DNA of 64,000 bases. Origin: CAVYGM01 sp963768025. Its GTDB lineage: Bacteria; Bacteroidota; Bacteroidia; Cytophagales; Spirosomataceae. Shown here in pieces: positions 9,585 to 18,252 of this stretch; the first letter of the stretch is position 1; each line of letters opens with the position of its first letter. Location: assembly GCA_963768025.1 (NCBI GenBank), contig CAVYGM010000026.1, positions 186,001-250,000 of the forward strand, given 5' to 3'. The translations under genes and the position numbers were made by a program. The notes under the pieces are model-generated. The model saw only the letters and a program-made list of their open reading frames with translations, was not told where the DNA came from and searched no databases.

Positions 9585-9989
9585 ATGATAAATCATAGTA
9601 ATGAAAATGTCCTGATGGACGATGCAAACTCGCCCGAGGTCAACCGAAAATTACTCGGGCTAATTTCGCAGGACTTCATAAAGGTAGCCGACCAGTTGAA
9701 AGAAGCTTCCTACCAAGTTCGGAAGCGCGGATTTTCTGATTATCCCGTTTTTGTTGTCGGCAGGGACGATGCCGAAATCGGGCTTTTGCTGATCGCTCGG
9801 GAGGAGCTTGGCAACAAATGGAATTACCGGGCGTCCTATTTACAGGAATTCGTAGACCGCAGGCTGGTGGGGGAAGAATCGGTGGAATTGTTTGTCGAGA
9901 ATTATAAAAAAGCCGATGAATTCTGTTGCTTATTTGTAATTGAAGGCGATTTTGCGGGCTTTGTTTTTATGCCTTATCCGGAGGATTAA
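9585..9989 (+). CDS. Conserved small protein of unknown function
   Basis: A 134-residue soluble, acidic protein that I do not recognise. It has a helical start (PEVNRKLLGLISQDFIKVADQLKEA), then beta strands (YPVFVVGRD, EIGLLLIARE, CCLFVIEG, AGFVFMPYPED). It follows ald on the same strand after 95 bases and could be co-transcribed, but nothing in it points to amino-acid metabolism. No signal peptide, membrane segment or metal-binding motif is visible. Codon use is like that of its neighbours, and the compact alpha/beta pattern supports a real gene. Confidence 0.7.
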   Translation: MINHSNENVLMDDANSPEVNRKLLGLISQDFIKVADQLKEASYQVRKRGFSDYPVFVVGRDDAEIGLLLIAREELGNKWNYRASYLQEFVDRRLVGEESVELFVENYKKADEFCCLFVIEGDFAGFVFMPYPED

Positions 9990-10091
9990 AGTGCTGAAAA
10001 AAAGCAATTAATAAATAAATTTAATTTGGTATGAAATTAAGATAAATGATTTTAACTTAGGTGTCGGTTTCATTTAATCCTCACTTAAAGT

Positions 10092-13000
10092 ATGTTAAAA
10101 AAACTACCTCTCGGGTTGCTCATGTGTATTTGGGCAACCTTTTTATTTACCAAGGCCTATGCTCAGGACCGTCAGGTTTCCGGGCAAATCCTTGATGAAA
10201 ACAGTTCTGCCATGCCTGGCGTCAACGTCTTGTTGAAAGGTACCACTCGCGGTACTACCTCCGACACGGACGGAAAATTTAGTCTGCTTGTGCCCTCGGG
10301 ATTGGCTACCCTGGTCGTGTCTTCCGTTGGGTACGAAACGAAGGAAGTCAGCGTATCGGCTGCTACCACTACCCTGACGATCAACCTTGGCCCGGATGTC
10401 CGGAACCTGGGCGAGGTGGTAGTTACCGCTTTGGGAATAGAACGCAGTGCCAAATCACTGACCTATTCCACCCAGAAAATTGATGGAAAACAGCTGACCG
10501 ATGTTCGGGACGCCAATTTTGTCAATACCTTATCCGGAAAAGTGGCCGGTATGGTGGTGACGCAGGGTGCATCCGGTCCCGGCTCGGCCACCAGGGTAAC
10601 CCTCCGCGGAAACCGGTCCATCCGGGGCAACAACAATGCGCTTTTTGTGATTGATGGGGTACCCATAGACAACACCGTTCAGGGCCAGGTTGGGAGTGAC
10701 TTCGGCGGGATAAACGGTAGTGATGGCGCGTCGAACATCAATCCGGACGACATCGAATCCATGAACGTGCTCAAAGGAGCCGCCGCCTCAGCCCTATACG
10801 GCAGCCGGGCCGCCAATGGCGTGATCATGATCACCACCAAAAAAGGCAAAGCGGGGAGAGTATCCACCGATATTAATTCGGGCGTGGTAGTCGAAACGCC
10901 GTTTCTGCTACCTTCCCTCCAGAATACCTACGTGCAGGGAAACGGGGGCGTAGCGAGCGACAAGGCTAGTGGAAGCTGGGGTTCAAAGGGTACCACTTAT
11001 CCGGACAATATCAAAGATTTTTTTCGAAATGCCATTTCTACCAACAATTCGGTAGGGATCTCGGCCGGTACCGAAAGCGTGCAGACCTATGCTTCCTATA
11101 CTAACAATTACAACCAGGGACTGCTACCAAACAACGACCTGCTCCGGCATACGATCAATTTGCGCGTAAGTACCCAATTGACCAAGCGACTAACCACCGA
11201 TGCCAAAATCACCTACACCAATCAGGTGATTGACAACAAACCCCGGTCGGGCGAGGAAAGTGCGGTGGTAATGAACCTGTACAAAATACCCCGTAGCGTG
11301 GATTTGGAAAAATACAAAACCTTCGAAGACGCCAATGGGATCCCCACCTATTGGACTACCTCGTCCATTTACATGAATCCTTTCTGGACCACCAACAAGA
11401 CCTTCGATAAGGAAAAGCGGAATCGGACCATCCTGCTGGGATCAGCCAAATACGAACTTGCCGATTGGCTTAGCATCCAGGGTAGGATAAGCTACGATCG
11501 CTACGATGACCGGTTTACCCGTAGCTGGTCCAACCGGACCTTGCTTTTTGCTGGTCCCGGTGGTTCTTATCAGGATTTTACAAACGACATTTTGGAGCGG
11601 AACATGGATGTAATCCTGTCGGGTAACAACAAAATCGGGGGAGATATTGCTCTAACCTACAACATTGGAGCCGGGTCTACCTACAAAAAATTCTCGCAGG
11701 TAGGAGCCAATGCCAACGGGCTGCTCGTCCCTAATAAGTTTGACTTGTCTTTTGCCCGAGCCCTTAGCCAGATCGCAGCCTTCTCAGAAAAAGAGCTTCA
11801 GTATGTTTTTGGAACCGCCACCCTGTCTTTTCGGGAGTATCTGACGCTCGACATGTCGGCTCGTAACGACTGGTCCTCGACCCTGCCTAAGCCGTACTCT
11901 TATTTTTACCCGGCTTTTGGGGCCAATCTGGTGCTTTCGGATGCCATGCAAATGCCTGAATGGGTAAGTTTTGCCAAAATCAGAGGTTCCTGGGCCCAGG
12001 TAGGAAATGATACCGATCCCTACCTCTTGACCCAAACCTATTCGTTTTCCCAGGGTGGTACGGGCGGATTTGTTTCCCGGGATGCTACTCAACCGGCCGA
12101 AACCCTGAAACCGGAAATTTCTTCTTCCACTGAATTTGGGGTGGATTTGAGATTTTTCAACGGCCGCTTGGGCTTGGATATGACCTATTACAACACCAAT
12201 ACGGTCAACCAGCTCCTGACCCTTGGACTGGCCCCGGCATCGGGCTTTTCCAACCAGTTTATCAACGCCGGTAAAATCAACAACGAGGGGATTGAGATTA
12301 CCCTAACGGGTAAGCCCCTCCGGAGCCAGGATTTGAAGTGGGACATGACCCTCAATTTTGCCCGGAACGTTAACACCATCGTAGAACTGCATCCCGACAT
12401 CAAAATTGCCTTCCTCGCTGGCGGATACGGACGTACGGCCGGGCCGGTGGTGGCCGAAGGCGGATCGTACGGTGATATGTATGCGCAGCGCTGGAAGAGA
12501 GACGATCAGGGCCGTTTTGTGGTAGACAACAATGGCAAGCCGGTGGCTACCAGCAGCGAAAAAATAGGGAATTTCAACCCTAAATTCACCCTTGGGTTCA
12601 ATAATTCCTTCAATTACAAAAACTTCGTAGCTAGCTTCCTGTTTGATGGTCGCTTTGGCGGAACCATGACCTCGGGAACGGAAGCCAACCTAGCCTTTGA
12701 CGGAAATGCCGATTACACTACTTCCAATCGTGAAGGTGGATGGGTACTGCCAGCCGTCACCGCTACTGGCGAAACCAATACCAAGGCTATTACCGCGGAG
12801 ACCTTCTGGACCACGGTATCGGGTGGTCGGTATTCCTGGGGTGAGTTTTTTACCTATTCTACTACCAACGTCCGTTTGCGCGAGTTGTCAGTTGGGTACA
12901 ACATCCGAACTCCGGCTAATTTCTTTATCAAAACTGCCCGGCTTTCTTTCGTAGCCCGAAACCTGTTCTTCCTGTACCGTGGGTATGCGACCCTTGATAT

Positions 13001-13133
13001 TCCGGGGGTTGAAAAGAGACAATTACCGTTTGATCCGGATGTAAACCTGGGTGCCGGGAATTTCCAGGGCGTTGAGTACGGCAGCTTGCCCTCTTCCCGT
13101 AGCATGGGCCTAAACTTAAAGTTAGGTTTCTAA
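10092..13133 (+). CDS. SusC/RagA-type TonB-dependent outer-membrane transporter
   Basis: The 1013-residue protein forms the outer-membrane pore of a SusCD nutrient importer. In order: signal peptide ending at AYAQ (about residue 25), a carboxypeptidase-regulatory-like beta-sandwich (VSGQILDENSSAMPGVNVLLKG, about 29-110), a TonB-box-like stretch near GEVVVTALG, the plug domain (FVNTLSGKVAGMVVTQG to NALFVIDGVPIDN, about 140-200) with the diagnostic NPDDIESMNVLKGAAASALYG, and a beta-barrel ending in the aromatic residue Phe. The susD-like gene follows after 55 bases. No sigma/anti-sigma pair is adjacent, so regulation is not obvious. The ligand is unknown. Confidence 0.93.
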   Translation: MLKKLPLGLLMCIWATFLFTKAYAQDRQVSGQILDENSSAMPGVNVLLKGTTRGTTSDTDGKFSLLVPSGLATLVVSSVGYETKEVSVSAATTTLTINLGPDVRNLGEVVVTALGIERSAKSLTYSTQKIDGKQLTDVRDANFVNTLSGKVAGMVVTQGASGPGSATRVTLRGNRSIRGNNNALFVIDGVPIDNTVQGQVGSDFGGINGSDGASNINPDDIESMNVLKGAAASALYGSRAANGVIMITTKKGKAGRVSTDINSGVVVETPFLLPSLQNTYVQGNGGVASDKASGSWGSKGTTYPDNIKDFFRNAISTNNSVGISAGTESVQTYASYTNNYNQGLLPNNDLLRHTINLRVSTQLTKRLTTDAKITYTNQVIDNKPRSGEESAVVMNLYKIPRSVDLEKYKTFEDANGIPTYWTTSSIYMNPFWTTNKTFDKEKRNRTILLGSAKYELADWLSIQGRISYDRYDDRFTRSWSNRTLLFAGPGGSYQDFTNDILERNMDVILSGNNKIGGDIALTYNIGAGSTYKKFSQVGANANGLLVPNKFDLSFARALSQIAAFSEKELQYVFGTATLSFREYLTLDMSARNDWSSTLPKPYSYFYPAFGANLVLSDAMQMPEWVSFAKIRGSWAQVGNDTDPYLLTQTYSFSQGGTGGFVSRDATQPAETLKPEISSSTEFGVDLRFFNGRLGLDMTYYNTNTVNQLLTLGLAPASGFSNQFINAGKINNEGIEITLTGKPLRSQDLKWDMTLNFARNVNTIVELHPDIKIAFLAGGYGRTAGPVVAEGGSYGDMYAQRWKRDDQGRFVVDNNGKPVATSSEKIGNFNPKFTLGFNNSFNYKNFVASFLFDGRFGGTMTSGTEANLAFDGNADYTTSNREGGWVLPAVTATGETNTKAITAETFWTTVSGGRYSWGEFFTYSTTNVRLRELSVGYNIRTPANFFIKTARLSFVARNLFFLYRGYATLDIPGVEKRQLPFDPDVNLGAGNFQGVEYGSLPSSRSMGLNLKLGF

Positions 13134-13188
13134 GCCCCTCGCTGTCACAAAACATTTTTTTTAAGGACTTAAATCATCATATTCGAAT

Positions 13189-14769
13189 ATGAAAATCCCA
13201 TCAAAAAAATCTTTTATCAAACTAGGCCTTTTCGGGCTGCTCCTTGGTTCCGCGGGGATCTGGTGGGGGTGCACCGAAAAGTTTGAGGAAATGAATACCA
13301 GCAAAACTAAGCTGACCACCCTCGGCAAAGATGAACTACCGTTTCTTTTTTCCCGGGCTGAGCAGCAGGCTTCTTACGCGGGCGGAACGTATCAAATCGC
13401 CCAGAACCTGTTTGCTGATTTGTACGCCCAGTATTTTGCCACCTCGGCCACCTACTTCCCTTCGGATCGGTACGTGATGCGGTTTGATTGGCTCACGGGT
13501 CACTGGAATCCGATCTATACCCAGGTAGTGCCGCAGCTAAGGACGCTTCTGGATGCTACCGAACCCACCTCGGCTGAGAATGCCATGGCTAACATTATGT
13601 GGGTTTTTGCCTTTCATCGCCTCACCGATTATTACGGCCCCATTCCCTACTTTGATGCAGGCGTACCGGCCCGGACCGTGAAGTACGATCCTCAGGATAA
13701 AATCTATGAAGATTTCTTCAAACGGCTTGATGCCGCAACTACGATTCTGAAAGGAAAAACTTCTGAAAAACCATACGGAACTTTCGATTTGATATACGGC
13801 GGGGATGTGAACAAATGGATAAAGTTTGCCAATACCCTGCGCCTGCGCCTGGCGCTACGGATTTCGAAAGTGAGCCCGGCCGTGGCCAAAACTCAGGCCG
13901 AAGCTGCTTACGCCGGTGGGGTCATGACCGACCTGGCCGACGGGGCCTTTATGGTTAAAAACGAGGCTGGTAATGATCATAACGGCTTGGGTCGGATCGC
14001 TATCTGGAACGAGTTCAGGATGAGTGCTTCCATGGAGTCGGTCCTGAAAGGCTACGAGGATCCCCGTATCGGAATTTTCTTCCAGCCTGCTTCTGGTACG
14101 TCCAGCTACGAAGGACTCCGGAATGGACTACTCCCAGCCCAACTCAACCAGGCCGGGAATGGCAATAACGACAACTCCAACGTAGGTTCCCGATGGGCAA
14201 CCGGCGGGGGATCCGCCTGGAATAGCCAACTGACGGTCCCACAGAACATTATGCATACGTCCGAAGCGTATTTCCTGCGGGCTGAAGGGGCCTTGAATGG
14301 GTGGAACATGGGCGGAACAGCCAAGGAACTGTACGACAAAGGCATCGAAACCTCCCTGCGCCAGTGGGGGATCACCAGCGATGCCGCCATTCAGGCCTAT
14401 GTTACTAGCACCAAAACTCCCGTTGCTCCCGGTGACCCGTTGAAATCACCCGCGCTTTCCAATATTCCCGTCAAGTGGGATGCGGCTTCCACCGAGGCCG
14501 TCAAACGCGAACAGATCGGTACCCAAAAATGGCTGGCCCTGTATCCCGACGGGCTCGAAGCCTGGGCGGAGTTCCGCCGGACCCGGTTTCCCAAGCTGTA
14601 CCCCATCGTAAACTCGGACAATGCTGATTTGCCAGCGGGTACCTTCATCCGCCGAATTCCATTCCTCGATTTGGAAAAGCAAACTAACTCCGCGGCGGTT
14701 ACGGCGGCCGTTGGATTGCTGGGCGGACCGGACAAAGCAAGTACTCCCTTATGGTGGGACAAAAACTAA
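13189..14769 (+). CDS. SusD/RagB-family surface lipoprotein
   Basis: The partner lid of the SusC pore at the cell surface, which captures the substrate. A lipobox ends at Cys28 (SAGIWWGC), followed by an acidic start (TEKFEEMN). The remaining roughly 500 residues show the alpha-helical TPR-like scaffold of the SusD-like group with FHRLTDYYGPIPYFDAG (about 143) and the closing LYPDGLEAWAEFRRTRFPKLYP (about 445), both typical of SusD-like_2 proteins. It lies 55 bases after susC and is closed by a strong terminator. The specificity residues are not interpretable by eye. Confidence 0.9.
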   Translation: MKIPSKKSFIKLGLFGLLLGSAGIWWGCTEKFEEMNTSKTKLTTLGKDELPFLFSRAEQQASYAGGTYQIAQNLFADLYAQYFATSATYFPSDRYVMRFDWLTGHWNPIYTQVVPQLRTLLDATEPTSAENAMANIMWVFAFHRLTDYYGPIPYFDAGVPARTVKYDPQDKIYEDFFKRLDAATTILKGKTSEKPYGTFDLIYGGDVNKWIKFANTLRLRLALRISKVSPAVAKTQAEAAYAGGVMTDLADGAFMVKNEAGNDHNGLGRIAIWNEFRMSASMESVLKGYEDPRIGIFFQPASGTSSYEGLRNGLLPAQLNQAGNGNNDNSNVGSRWATGGGSAWNSQLTVPQNIMHTSEAYFLRAEGALNGWNMGGTAKELYDKGIETSLRQWGITSDAAIQAYVTSTKTPVAPGDPLKSPALSNIPVKWDAASTEAVKREQIGTQKWLALYPDGLEAWAEFRRTRFPKLYPIVNSDNADLPAGTFIRRIPFLDLEKQTNSAAVTAAVGLLGGPDKASTPLWWDKN

Positions 14770-14790
14770 CCCGATCAATTTGATTTTTTT

Positions 14791-14828
14791 ACTGAAAAAG
14801 GCGGGCATAAAGCCTGCCTTTTTCAGTA
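14791..14828 (+). terminator. Terminator after the susCD pair
   Basis: A 16-bp stem (ACTGAAAAAGGCGGGC and its partner, one G-T pair) with an ATAAA loop, 21 bases after the SusD stop. The T-rich arm is part of the stem. Confidence 0.8.
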
Positions 14829-14864
14829 CTTAGCTACTTGTAAATATTAATTGAGTCAGCCGGT

Positions 14865-17800
14865 ATGAAACCTCTGTATGTGATTGTCCTATTATTCTTT
14901 CTTTCGGTGGTGGGTTGTGAAAGGAAAGATACCTTGTTTACCCTGCTGGATGCGGATGATACCGGCGTTACCTTTACCAATTTCATTGACGAAGACGCCG
15001 AGAACAATGTTCTCGAATACGGCTATTTCTACAACGGAGGCGGAGTGGCCGCGGCGGATTTTAACAACGATGGACTGGTAGATTTGTACTTTACCGGCAA
15101 CATGGTGGCGAACCAGCTTTACATCAACAAGGGGGAGATGGAGTTCGAGGAAGTCGGAGACAAGGCCGGGGTGGGCCTGAACGAAGGTTGGAAAACGGGC
15201 GTGTCGCTGGTGGATATTAACAATGATGGCTGGATGGACCTGTACGTGTGCCGGTCGGGGGCAGAGAATCCCGCCCTCCGCAAAAACCTCCTCTATGTCA
15301 ACGACGGGGGTACCTCCGGTGGCATCCCGACTTTTACCGAAAAAGCCGCCGAGTATGGCCTGGATGACCCCTCCTACACCACGCAGGCGGTGTTTTTTGA
15401 TTATGATAAAGATGGGGATACGGATTGCTTCCTGCTCAACCATTCCGTGCAGGATTTTGCCGGATTTAGTCAGCTACTATCCCAATACCGCCAACAAAAA
15501 AATCCGGCTTATGGCAACAAAGTGCTTCGCAACGACGGAGGCCGCTTTGTAGACGCTACCGACTCTTCGGGTATAGTTTCCAACGTACTGAGCTTTGGGC
15601 TGGGGGTAAATGTGAACGATTTTAACAATGACGGCTGGTCGGATATCTACGTGGCCAATGATTACAACGAAAATGATTACCTCTACCTCAACCAAAAAAA
15701 TGGAACTTTCAAAGAAGTAATCCGCCAGGCTACGGGTCATGTTTCGCTGTATTCCATGGGTACCGACGCCGCCGATCTCAACAATGACAGCTGGTCAGAT
15801 ATTATCACCCTGGATATGCTCCCCGCTACCAACGATCGGATCAAACTGACCGCGGGCGATGATAATTTTGACAAGTACCAGCAGCTGCTCAGGGCCGGGT
15901 TTCACGACCAAACGATGCGCAACATGCTTCAACTGAACAACGGCACAAATTCCGAAGGGGTACCCCAGTTCAGTGAGGTGGGTCAGTTGGCGGGTATTTC
16001 CAACACGGATTGGAGCTGGGCCGTTCTGATGGCTGATTTTGATAACGATGGCCATAAAGATGTGTTCGTTACCAACGGCTATGCCCGCGACTACACCAAT
16101 ATGGAGTTTTTGAAGTACTCCACCGACCTGCAGCTGAGCGCCCGATCGTCCGGCCAATCAACCGAGCAAATGGAGATTATTGCCAACATGCCTCCCATCA
16201 ATCAGCCAAATTTTATTTTTAGAAATGAGGGCAATCTCACTTTTACCAAAAAAACAGAAGATTGGGGGTTTGCTACCAACAGCCAGTCAAACGGCGCAAT
16301 TTATGCCGATCTGGACAATGACGGGGATCTGGATATTGTGACCAATAACGTAAACGATAAAGCCTTCATTTATCAAAATAACAGCGCACAAGCCGATGCT
16401 GCGGAGTCTATCTCGTTTGCCTTACAAGCACCCACCTACGCTTTGAAAGTAGGAGCCAGGATCACTCTTTTTCAAACTGATGGTACGAGGCAATCCCAGG
16501 ATTTTATGCCGGTTCGGGGCTTTCAATCAGCCATGGCAGGTCCCGTTCACTTTGGATTGAAACGGGCCAAGGTAGATTCTGCCACGATTCAGTGGACGGA
16601 CGGCCGCGTTCAAGTCCTGCGACACCCTGCCGCCAACTTGGTCCATCCCGTCAAATACGATGCTACCTCCAACATGGTGTTGACTGAAAGACCTTTCGAC
16701 CCTCTATTTCACGAGGTGACTGGTCCCGATTTTTATCAGCCAGAAGTACCAAGAAACGATTTTAGGATTCAGCCGTTGCTGCCCTACATGCTTACTTTCC
16801 AGGGCCCGGCTATCGCACAATCCACGCGGCGGGGTACCACTTCGGTGGCTGTGTATATCGGTGGTGTCAGAGGGAAATCAGGTTCCTTGTTTATTCGGGA
16901 AAATGGAACCTACCAATCCTTAAAAATACCTGCTTTTGAGAAGGACGCCCTATTTCAAGATTCTGACGCCCAATTTTTTGATGCGGATGGCGATGGAGAT
17001 GATGATTTGCTCGTATCTAGCGCGGGCTATGACCTCAACCCAACTGACTCCCTGCTCCGTCCCCGGTTGTACCTCTACTCCGGAAATACATACGTGAGAG
17101 CCCCGTTTCCCGACCTTAGGCTCAATGCCTCCTCCCTGGCGATCGCCGACCTGGATCAGGACAATGACCCCGATCTGTTTATCGGGGAACGGGTTTTACC
17201 CGGAAGATTTCCGGAAAGTAGGGGAGGGTACCTCTTGTTAAACGACGGAAAAGGAGGGTTCTCTGACCAAACTTCCCGCCTTTTACCCGATCATCGGAGT
17301 CTTGGAATGGTAACCAAAGCCACCTTTCAGGATTTAGATCAGGACAAAACTCCCGAGCTGGTCTTGAGCACCGACTGGGGCCCCATTCAGATTTGTCAGC
17401 AGGATAGCAGGGGTGTGTTTCGTATTGCAAACGAAAAATGGGGTACCTCGCAGCTGATGGGTTGTTGGAATACCTTGGAACCGGCTGATTTGGATGGGGA
17501 TGGGGACGTGGATTTTGTTGTGGGTAACACGGGTACCAATTGGCAGTGGACTGTCGCGGCTCCGGGAGGCCTTGCCCTCTATACCGATACTACGTCGGGG
17601 GCGCGACCCATCCCGATCCTCTCTGTCACGTCAGACGGAAAAGAGTATCCCTACGCGAGTCGCGACGAACTGCTGGACCAGCTTCCGGTTTTAAAAAAGA
17701 AGTACACTGACTACGTGAGCTTTTCAAAAGCCACCCTAGCGGATATCTATTCAGCGAGTGAGTTGGGAAAAATGATTCCCAAAAAAGTCACTAACCTGCT

Positions 17801-18167
17801 GAGTGGAATTTTGGAGAATACCAAGGGGAGGCTACAATTCAAACCGTTGCCGCTTCAGGCACAGTTTTCTCCGGTATTTGCTATTGGGGTAGCTGACTTT
17901 GATGGAGACGGAAAAAAAGATATTCTGCTGGGAGGAAACCAAAGTATGGTGAGGGTAAGAATGGGGAAAAATGATGCAAACCTGGTGCAGGTATTTGTAA
18001 ATGAGGGTACTACCAATTTTTCCTACCTTCCCCAGCACCGTAGCGGGATTTATATCAACGGGGATGTGAGAAGCCTTGCCATTCTGAATTACACCAGCCC
18101 CATGGAGATCCTGATTGGCAGGAACAATTTGTCGCTAAAAACCCTTCAAATAGCAAAAAAGAGATAG
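14865..18167 (+). CDS. FG-GAP/VCBS-repeat lipoprotein with ASPIC/UnbV domain
   Basis: A large (1100 residue) predicted surface lipoprotein with a lipobox ending at Cys18 (FLSVVGC). It consists of repeated FG-GAP/VCBS units that each contain a calcium-type loop, for example ADFNNDGLVDLY (about 66), VDINNDGWMDLYV (about 116), DYDKDGDTD, VNDFNNDGWSDIYV, DLDNDGDLDIV and DADGDGDDDLL; together they should form beta-propellers. Between the blades lies an ASPIC/UnbV segment (VGARITLF... FGLKRAKVDSATIQW, about 527-580). Such CRTAC1-like proteins often accompany SusCD pairs in Cytophagales, and this one follows directly, so binding of a carbohydrate or other ligand at the surface is likely. A terminator separates it from susD, so it has its own promoter or depends on read-through. 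Confidence 0.87.
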   Translation: MKPLYVIVLLFFLSVVGCERKDTLFTLLDADDTGVTFTNFIDEDAENNVLEYGYFYNGGGVAAADFNNDGLVDLYFTGNMVANQLYINKGEMEFEEVGDKAGVGLNEGWKTGVSLVDINNDGWMDLYVCRSGAENPALRKNLLYVNDGGTSGGIPTFTEKAAEYGLDDPSYTTQAVFFDYDKDGDTDCFLLNHSVQDFAGFSQLLSQYRQQKNPAYGNKVLRNDGGRFVDATDSSGIVSNVLSFGLGVNVNDFNNDGWSDIYVANDYNENDYLYLNQKNGTFKEVIRQATGHVSLYSMGTDAADLNNDSWSDIITLDMLPATNDRIKLTAGDDNFDKYQQLLRAGFHDQTMRNMLQLNNGTNSEGVPQFSEVGQLAGISNTDWSWAVLMADFDNDGHKDVFVTNGYARDYTNMEFLKYSTDLQLSARSSGQSTEQMEIIANMPPINQPNFIFRNEGNLTFTKKTEDWGFATNSQSNGAIYADLDNDGDLDIVTNNVNDKAFIYQNNSAQADAAESISFALQAPTYALKVGARITLFQTDGTRQSQDFMPVRGFQSAMAGPVHFGLKRAKVDSATIQWTDGRVQVLRHPAANLVHPVKYDATSNMVLTERPFDPLFHEVTGPDFYQPEVPRNDFRIQPLLPYMLTFQGPAIAQSTRRGTTSVAVYIGGVRGKSGSLFIRENGTYQSLKIPAFEKDALFQDSDAQFFDADGDGDDDLLVSSAGYDLNPTDSLLRPRLYLYSGNTYVRAPFPDLRLNASSLAIADLDQDNDPDLFIGERVLPGRFPESRGGYLLLNDGKGGFSDQTSRLLPDHRSLGMVTKATFQDLDQDKTPELVLSTDWGPIQICQQDSRGVFRIANEKWGTSQLMGCWNTLEPADLDGDGDVDFVVGNTGTNWQWTVAAPGGLALYTDTTSGARPIPILSVTSDGKEYPYASRDELLDQLPVLKKKYTDYVSFSKATLADIYSASELGKMIPKKVTNLLSGILENTKGRLQFKPLPLQAQFSPVFAIGVADFDGDGKKDILLGGNQSMVRVRMGKNDANLVQVFVNEGTTNFSYLPQHRSGIYINGDVRSLAILNYTSPMEILIGRNNLSLKTLQIAKKR

Positions 18168-18208
18168 GCAAAACGGGGAAAAAATAGTATCTTTACGTGT
18201 TAAACAAT

Positions 18209-18231
18209 CCCGCAATGGCGGGCGCTTTTTA
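18209..18231 (+). terminator. Possible terminator between the FG-GAP gene and gyrB
   Basis: A CCCGC-AATG-GCGGG hairpin is followed by CGCTTTTTATT. It is 41 bases after the upstream stop and 20 before the gyrB start. A TATCTTTA box (7 of 8 to TAnnTTTG) lies just upstream at 18188, so the hairpin might instead sit in the gyrB leader. Confidence 0.5.
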
Positions 18232-18252
18232 TTGTAGTGTAAAAAAAACTTT

